Source: Burkholderiaceae bacterium (GTDB taxonomy: Bacteria > Pseudomonadota > Gammaproteobacteria > Burkholderiales > Burkholderiaceae_C). Taken from it: a stretch of 32,814 nucleotides of DNA. The notes below the pieces were generated by a model. That model did no database searches. It was not told where the DNA came from and was given only the letters and a program-made list of their open reading frames with translations. Positions 19,774 to 29,844 of the stretch are shown here, piece after piece. The DNA is taken from contig JAITWT010000074.1 in NCBI GenBank assembly GCA_031285125.1, positions 1 through 32,814 of the forward strand, written 5' to 3'. Within the stretch, counting starts at the first letter, position 1. Every line of letters begins with the position of its first letter. Both the position numbers and the translations under genes were made by a program.

Positions 19774-20119
19774 GACCCAAAATATTTCTAATTGTTTCCC
19801 GTAGTCTCCTCATGCACAACCGCAGAACTTGCAATTATCATGATCTCTTTAATAACCACAAGCGCTACGCGCCGCCGCCACCAGAATAACCAGAAATCTT
19901 CGACTGAACCTTAAGAAACTTCAACACAAATCTGCACAAGTACCCGCTAGAGAGAAACACCTGGGACCAGGATATGCTGACGGCGACAGATTTACGTATA
20001 AATTCTTAATGGCTATTCTTCAATTTCAAAATCAAGCGGGTACACACCGGCGTTACGCAAACCGCGCTGTAGCGCAGCAAATGCCGCCTGCAAAGTCACC
20101 GTTTGACGGAGAAATTAAA

Positions 20120-20563
20120 TTAAATATCACGTAAAAGTTCGTGAAATTCCTGCGTATCTTCAAAACTGCGGTAGACCGAGGCAAAGCGCACATAAGCGAC
20201 TTTGTCCATCCGCTTGAGCTCATGCATCACCATTTCGCCGATGCGGCTGGAAGCGATTTCGCGCTGGGCCGCCGAGAGCAGCTGGTGTTCGATCCGGGCC
20301 AGCGCACGATCGATTTGTTCGACGCTGACAGGCCGTTTACGCAACGCCACCGTCATTGAGGCACGGACCTTGGCGGGATCGAATTCAGTACGGCGGCCGT
20401 CTTTCTTGACGACCGCCGGAAAGTTCACCTCGGGCCGCTCGTAAGTGGTAAAACGCTTATGACACGCGCCGCATTGGCGGCGGCGGCGAATGCAAGCAGC
20501 GTCTTCACTGACACGGGTTTCGACGACCTGCGTTTCAAGATGACCACAGAACGGGCACTTCAT
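20120..20563 (-). CDS. nrdR: Transcriptional repressor NrdR
   Basis: [45 protein letters not shown] zinc ribbon and ATP-cone. Confidence 0.97.
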   Translation of the reverse strand: MKCPFCGHLETQVVETRVSEDAACIRRRRQCGACHKRFTTYERPEVNFPAVVKKDGRRTEFDPAKVRASMTVALRKRPVSVEQIDRALARIEHQLLSAAQREIASSRIGEMVMHELKRMDKVAYVRFASVYRSFEDTQEFHELLRDI

Positions 20564-20602
20564 GCGACCACGCTGCGTATCCGGTTGAGCCGATTCAACG
20601 GT

Positions 20603-21847
20603 TCAACGGTAAACCGGGAAACGGCTGGTCAGCGCATGCACCTTGGCGCGTACCGCTTCGATATTGGCGGCATCGTGCGGGTTATCCAGCACATCGGCCA
20701 CCAAATTCGCCGTCAAGCGCGCTTGCTCCTGCCCGAATCCGCGCGTGGTCATGGCCGGGGTGCCGATGCGCACACCGCTGGTGACCATCGGCTTTTGCGG
20801 GTCGTTGGGAATCGCATTCTTGTTGATGGTGATGTGCGCTTGGCCCAGCGCGGCTTCGGCCTCTTTGCCGGTGATGCCCTTGGCGCGCAGATCGACCAGC
20901 ATCATGTGGCTTTCGGTGCGCCCGCTGACAATGCGCAAGCCGCGCTCGTTGAACGTCTGAGCAACCGTCTGGGCATTTTTTAGCACCTGCTGTTGGTAGC
21001 TCTTGAATTCGGGCGAGAGCGCCTCCTTGAAGGCGACCGCCTTGGCCGCGATCACATGCATCAGCGGCCCCCCTTGCAGACCGGGGAAGACGGCGCTATT
21101 GATCGCCTTCTCGTGCTGCGCCTTCATCATGATGACGCCACCGCGCGGACCGCGCAGACTTTTGTGGGTGGTGGAAGTGACCACGTCGGCGTGCGGCACC
21201 GGGTTCGGATAGACGCCCGCGGCGACCAGGCCGGCATAGTGCGCGATATCCACCATGAAGATCGCGCCGACATCCTTGGCGACACGGGCGAAACGCTCGA
21301 AATCAATACGCAAAGAATAGGCCGACGCGCCCGCGATGATGAGCTTGGGCCGCGTCTCATGCGCTTTGCGCTCCATCGCGTCATAGTCGATGGCTTCCTG
21401 CGCGTTCAGCCCGTAGCTGACGACGTTGAACCACTTGCCGCTCATATTCAGCGCCATCCCGTGCGTCAAATGGCCGCCTTCGGCCAAGCTCATCCCCATG
21501 ATGGTATCGCCGGGCTTGAGGAAAGCCAGCATCACCGCCTCGTTGGCCGAAGCGCCGCAGTGCGGCTGCACGTTGGCCGCATCGGCACCGAAAAGCTGTT
21601 TGAGGCGGTCGATGGCCAATTGCTCGGCAACATCTACGAACTCACAGCCGCCATAGTAACGCTTGCCGGGATAGCCCTCGGCGTACTTATTGGTCAGTTG
21701 CGAGCCCTGCGCGGCCATAACGGCGGGCGAGGCGTAGTTTTCACTGGCGATCAGTTCGATGTGCTCTTCCTGGCGCCTGTTTTCGGCCTGGAGGGCAGCG
21801 TAAAGTTCGGGGTCGGTCTGTTCGACCAGATGGGAGCGTTGATACAT
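20603..21847 (-). CDS. glyA: Serine hydroxymethyltransferase
   Basis: [43 protein letters not shown] motif [15 protein letters not shown]; start is MYQRSHL at 21847, not the upstream in-frame codon at 21961. Confidence 0.98.
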   Translation of the reverse strand: MYQRSHLVEQTDPELYAALQAENRRQEEHIELIASENYASPAVMAAQGSQLTNKYAEGYPGKRYYGGCEFVDVAEQLAIDRLKQLFGADAANVQPHCGASANEAVMLAFLKPGDTIMGMSLAEGGHLTHGMALNMSGKWFNVVSYGLNAQEAIDYDAMERKAHETRPKLIIAGASAYSLRIDFERFARVAKDVGAIFMVDIAHYAGLVAAGVYPNPVPHADVVTSTTHKSLRGPRGGVIMMKAQHEKAINSAVFPGLQGGPLMHVIAAKAVAFKEALSPEFKSYQQQVLKNAQTVAQTFNERGLRIVSGRTESHMMLVDLRAKGITGKEAEAALGQAHITINKNAIPNDPQKPMVTSGVRIGTPAMTTRGFGQEQARLTANLVADVLDNPHDAANIEAVRAKVHALTSRFPVYR

Positions 21848-21889
21848 GGGGCAGTCCAGTGGTGAAAGGCTTTTGTAACTGAAACAGTA

Positions 21890-22000
21890 CAAAGGCTGCC
21901 CAGGCGAACGGCAAAACGCCAGCAACCGCCAGCGACGCACTCCCCCGTGGTGTTCCCCCACGTTGGCGCCCGGTAGGAACGCCTATCGCCAGTCGCGCGC
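21890..22000 (-). promoter_or_regulatory. ZTP (pfl motif) riboswitch upstream of glyA
   Basis: Minus strand reads GCGCGCGACTGGCG...GTGGGGGAACACCACGGGGGAGTGCG...GCCGTTCGCCTGGGCAGCC, matching the recalled conserved pfl/ZTP blocks (GACUGGCG; GUGGG..ACCAC[C]GGGGAG; CGCCUGGGCA) in correct order just upstream of glyA, a known ZTP-regulon gene. Confidence 0.85.
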
Positions 22001-22063
22001 AGGGCAAGTTTACCCGAAGCGGCCCTTGCACGAAACGCTCTGCGCGAACTGTCCACTTCAAGG

Positions 22064-22100
22064 TAAAACCCCATCCCCTGGGAAACTGGGGAATGGGGTC
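22064..22100 (-). terminator. Rho-independent terminator downstream of the lytic transglycosylase gene
   Basis: Minus strand ACCCCATTCCCC-agtttccca-GGGGATGGGGT followed by TTT; 16+ nt past the stop at 22116. Confidence 0.7.
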
Positions 22101-22115
22101 TCTTGGGCATCAGCT

Positions 22116-23030
22116 TTATTCGTCGACTTTGATCGATGCGACCATCGTCAAATCACTGGCCTCGTGCCTGCCGACCCTGAAAACCTGGCTGGGCTGCGGC
22201 GCGGCGGCCGCCATACTTGCAGCAGGATGGGAAAATTTCCCGCCATTCGCCTCGGAAGCAACGCGCTGCAACTGCGCATACACAGCCATCACCTTGGTGA
22301 CATAGCCGCCGTCGCTGGCACGGTTGGCCGCACCCACATAGTAGCGCAGGCCGCCTTCGACCGAGCCGGTGAGTCTGATGCATTCCTGCAACACTCTGGC
22401 GCCCACCCGCATGTTGGTCACCGGATCAAAAGCCGTGAGTGCGCCCCCCTGACTTTCGTATTTTTGGTGATGTATGTGGGTGATAACTTGCATCAGCCCC
22501 TGAGCACCCGCGTGGCTTTGAGCGAAGGGGTTGAAGTTGGATTCGATGGCCATGACCGAAAGAATCAGCGTCGGATCGAGCTGCGTGCGCTTGCCGATGT
22601 CGTAGGCCTCAGCCACCAGCGCTGACACGGGTTCAACCGCCACACGATATCTCTTGCTCAGCCAATACGCCAATGCCGCTTGCTGACGCGGCAGGTTGCG
22701 AGGGTTCTCAGCGGTGGTACGCGCCAGCGCACCAGCAGCCAGCGCACTTGTATCGAGAGAAACCTCCAACGCATCATCCACCACACTCGCGCCGATTTCG
22801 TTCTGTGCGCTCTGTGCGACAGCAACGACGGGGTGTGATTCAAGCCAACTCGCCAACCGCTGTTGGCTTGATGCACGCAAGTCAGGCCGTACCACCAGGG
22901 TCAACACCACGAACACGGTAGCCAGACCCAAGAGCGCAAAGCCACTGTGTGCGCAGACAAAAAACCCGCCTGCCATGTCGCGCACGACGGTACGCAGACT
23001 CTGTACGATGACTGATAACGCTTGCTTCAT
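22116..23030 (-). CDS. Lytic transglycosylase, SLT domain, with N-terminal TM segment
   Basis: TQLDPTLILSVMAIESNFNPFAQSHAGAQGLMQVI catalytic E motif; VTNMRVGARVLQECIRL; GGLRYYVGAAN. Confidence 0.9.
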   Translation of the reverse strand: MKQALSVIVQSLRTVVRDMAGGFFVCAHSGFALLGLATVFVVLTLVVRPDLRASSQQRLASWLESHPVVAVAQSAQNEIGASVVDDALEVSLDTSALAAGALARTTAENPRNLPRQQAALAYWLSKRYRVAVEPVSALVAEAYDIGKRTQLDPTLILSVMAIESNFNPFAQSHAGAQGLMQVITHIHHQKYESQGGALTAFDPVTNMRVGARVLQECIRLTGSVEGGLRYYVGAANRASDGGYVTKVMAVYAQLQRVASEANGGKFSHPAASMAAAAPQPSQVFRVGRHEASDLTMVASIKVDE

Positions 23031-23475
23031 CGTTTTTCCTTTCGTTTTTCCGTCTAGGAAACCTTTACACGAATCGATCGCGGCGGGCACGTCCTGGTTT
23101 CGGGTGGCCCGCTTCGTTGCTGATACTCACGATACCATCAAGTACCGCTGCGCTTGGCGCCTCCCATTGCCACCCCGAATCCAGGCGCGCCCGTTCGCGC
23201 TGATTCGTGTAGAGGCTCCTAGCATCAACACACGCTGCCGATCCTCGATCGACAGATACGATGTTATCAACAAGTGGATGGGAATCAAGGAGCGCTCAAC
23301 ACGAAGCACGGAGGCACTGCAACTTGATCAGAGGAACTGCGGACTGTCTTGAGTCCGCATAACAACAGACGCCGAAGAATCCGACTTTCGGCGAATCGGC
23401 ATCTCCCGATTTATGGGGAATTATAAGAAAAAGTCAATACACCGTCAAGTTTTCTCAAAAAAGTAATAGTTTCTC

Positions 23476-23504
23476 TTGACTATGAGCATGGGGATTCTTG
23501 TGAT
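23476..23504 (+). promoter_or_regulatory. Possible sigma-70 promoter for the DUF748 gene
   Basis: TTGACT-17 bp-TGTGAT, about 90 bp upstream of 23593; -10 is weak. Confidence 0.3.
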
Positions 23505-23592
23505 TTTTACTCGATTCTCTGGTTTTTCCGTTCAATCCGGCTTTTGAGTCCACACGCTCTAAGTCATACTTAGGGCACCTGCTGAACCGACG

Positions 23593-27303
<3,711 letters not shown>

Positions 27304-27637
27304 GGGAATCATTCCATTCATCAGATCGAGCGAGCACGCAATGGCGGTGCGCTTACCGTGCGACGCACGGCAAGCGAAGCCAACAAAGTTTGAATGGAAA
27401 GGGAATAACCGAATCGCTTGAAGTCGGCTCTTCCCGCGCAAACGCCCTTTCCAGTTAAAGACGTTTGCTCGCCACACTGGCGCAAAAGAAAGTAAAAGCA
27501 CGTCACGGGCCGTACAACGGCGCCCGGAGCATACCGGCGCCTCCGTATCACGCCCATACGCTCATGTATACAACCCCGCGCCCGAGCGTGCAGGCGGGCG
27601 CGAGGGTTTCAAAACGCCGAGGACCGGTCGGCTTGCG

Positions 27638-29428
27638 TCAAGAAGGACACGCTGCGGGCATGTCCTTTTCTTGCACACCGGCCTTGCGCAACCAATCCTT
27701 GGCTTGCGTGCAGTCTTGCGGAACGCCTTGGCCTTTTGCATACATCCTGCCCAATCTGTCTTGCGCAGGAGCATATCCTTGTGTGGCAGCCTTACGATAC
27801 CAGAGTACCGCCTGAACATCGTCCTTGGGAACGCCCCGGCCATTCTCGTACATCACGCCCAGGTTATTTTGGGCGTTGACATACCCACTCATAGCAGCCT
27901 TACGGAACCAGGATGCGGCCTGGACATCGTCACGGGGAACACCCCAGCCCTGTGCGTACATGAAGCCAAGGTTGTTTTGCGCCCGGCCTTCTTTCTGGCT
28001 CGCGGATTTGCGAAACCAGGACAAGGCCAGGGCATAGTCTTTGGGTACACCACGGCCCTGCGCATACATAAAGCCAAGGTCATTTTGAGCATCGGCATAG
28101 CCCTGTTCAGCCGCTTTGCGGTACCAAAACGCAGCTTGCCCCTCGTCCCGGGCAATTCCCTGGCCTTTTTCATACATCATGCCAAGGTTGTATTGGGCTT
28201 TAGGATCTCCTTTTTCAGCCGCAGTGCGATATCCAGAGGCGGTCGGTGCAGTGTCGGCCTCTCTTGGTTCAACGGCCTTGCGGTCTGGAGGTTCCGTCTG
28301 AGCGGAGCCTTTGGCAACGCTTTGGCCTCTTTCTCTTTCCATCTCGCCCGGCTTGCCGGGAGCGCCCATACCCTTTTGCTCAACGGCTTTGCGACCCACG
28401 GTTTCGGCGGGGGCCATGCCTCGCGCAACGCTTTGGCCTCTTTCCATCTCGCCCGGCTTGCTGGGAGCACCCATACCCTTTTGCTCAACGGCTTTGCGGC
28501 CCACGGTTTCGGTGGGGGCAGTGCCTCGCGCAATGCTTTGGCCTCTTTCCATCCCGGCTGGCCTGTTGGGCGTCGTCAGATCTCTTTGTTCGACCGTCTT
28601 GCGATTCAAGATTTCGGTTTGTGCAACGCCTTTAGCGGCGCTTGGGCCTCTTTCCATCTCGCCCGGCTTGCTGGGAGCGCCCAGACCCTTTTGCTCAGCG
28701 GCTTTGCGACCCACGGTTTCGGTGGGCACCTCGCCTCGGGTCACGCTTTGGCCTCTTTGCATCTCGCCAGGCCTGCTGGGTGCGCTGAAATCTCTGGGTT
28801 CGACAGCTTTGCGACCCACGGTTTCGATGGGTGGCGCGACTTTGGCAACGCTTGGACCCTTCTCTTGGGCCGCGAAATCCCTCGGTTCAGCGGGATTGCG
28901 ATCTACGGTTTCAGTCCCTCTGGCAACGGCTCGGCCTCCCCCCATCGCACTCAGTCTGGATCGCGCGCCAGCATCCCCTTGTTCAGCAGCCTTGCGATAC
29001 CAGGAGAGCGCTTCTTCCGCGTCTCTGGGAATGCCGCGGCCCTTCTCGTACATCACGCCAAGGTTGTATTGGGCGCCGACATCTCCTTGTTCAGCCGCTT
29101 TACGCAGCCAAGAAACCGCTTGCGCATCGTCCCGGGCGACGCCCCGGCCTCTTGCATACATCATGCCCAGGTTGTATTCAGCGGCAGGGTAGCCTTGTTC
29201 CGCGGCCTTGCTGAACCAGGACAGCGCTTGTTCATAGTTCTTGGCCACGCCCCAACCCCCTGCATACATCAGGCCCATGCTGTTTTGAGCCGCAGGATCA
29301 CCCTGCTGCGCAGAGGCGCTGTAATCGGCCAGGAGTGGCACTCGATTGATTTGCGCGAAAACCGGGGCACAAAGACAAACCGCAAGTAGCGCGGGAGGAA
29401 CAAAGTTTTTCATAGTAGTGAACACCAT
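27638..29428 (-). CDS. Sel1-repeat (SLR) protein with signal peptide and an internal tandem-repeat insert
   Basis: Signal peptide MKNFVPPALLAVCLCAPVFAQ; Sel1 repeats such as AEQGDVGAQYNLGVMYEKGRGIPRDAEEALSWYRKA on both sides of a repetitive central block. Confidence 0.9.
   Translation of the reverse strand: MVFTTMKNFVPPALLAVCLCAPVFAQINRVPLLADYSASAQQGDPAAQNSMGLMYAGGWGVAKNYEQALSWFSKAAEQGYPAAEYNLGMMYARGRGVARDDAQAVSWLRKAAEQGDVGAQYNLGVMYEKGRGIPRDAEEALSWYRKAAEQGDAGARSRLSAMGGGRAVARGTETVDRNPAEPRDFAAQEKGPSVAKVAPPIETVGRKAVEPRDFSAPSRPGEMQRGQSVTRGEVPTETVGRKAAEQKGLGAPSKPGEMERGPSAAKGVAQTEILNRKTVEQRDLTTPNRPAGMERGQSIARGTAPTETVGRKAVEQKGMGAPSKPGEMERGQSVARGMAPAETVGRKAVEQKGMGAPGKPGEMERERGQSVAKGSAQTEPPDRKAVEPREADTAPTASGYRTAAEKGDPKAQYNLGMMYEKGQGIARDEGQAAFWYRKAAEQGYADAQNDLGFMYAQGRGVPKDYALALSWFRKSASQKEGRAQNNLGFMYAQGWGVPRDDVQAASWFRKAAMSGYVNAQNNLGVMYENGRGVPKDDVQAVLWYRKAATQGYAPAQDRLGRMYAKGQGVPQDCTQAKDWLRKAGVQEKDMPAACPS
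28232..28942 (-). repeat. About seven tandem copies of a roughly 35-aa unit inside the Sel1 protein
   Basis: Units such as GQSIARGTAPTETVGRKAVEQKGMGAPSKPGEMER / GQSVARGMAPAETVGRKAVEQKGMGAPGKPGEMERER; RKA motif at residues 206, 241, 276, 311, 346, 383. Confidence 0.9.
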
Positions 29429-29503
29429 CAGGAAAAAACTACGTATTCAGATACCGAGATCGATTATTGTGTTAAATGCTCGGTACATGCTATCGGACAA
29501 ACA

Positions 29504-29558
29504 CCGCCAGCTGCCGGTACGGTAAACACCGTGCCGTCAAAAAACCGCTGACTGGCGG
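29504..29558. other. Nested inverted repeat in the intergenic region between divergent genes
   Basis: CCGCCAG(29504-29510)...GGTACGGT-AAAC-ACCGTGCC(29516-29535)...CTGGCGG(29552-29558). Confidence 0.55.
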
Positions 29559-29844
29559 CTCCTGGCTCCTGCAAACTTTATAGGTATAAATAAGGCACTA
29601 GACTCAGTTAGGCCATACATATATCTGATTAATGGTACCGCAGTTTGTACCGTTTGACCAGTTATTTTAGAAACGATGTTCCCAAAAAAGCACGACTGTC
29701 TCCTGCTTCATGGCGCATTCGGGCGGGCACACCGCAGGCTCGCGCAAGTGGCAAAAAGTGTGCTTGACCTTGCTGCGCAGATCGCGCCGTAAGCGACAAT
29801 GGCGACTTCCTCTCCCTATCGATATCTTCTTTTTGTTGCGCGCC

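Noticed and set aside
27671-29389. 572-aa plus-strand ORF (and another at 28311-29192) antisense to the Sel1 gene
   Set aside because: The open frames are propagated by tandem repeats with lengths in multiples of three; repetitive Leu/Phe/Pro-rich translation has no recognisable domain; Sel1 motifs on the minus strand are clear.
29710-29844. N-terminal extension MAHSGG... of the DUF349 ORF
   Set aside because: Arg/Trp-rich, unlike the rest of the protein; GTG at 29845 gives a plausible N-terminus, though the true start is unproven.
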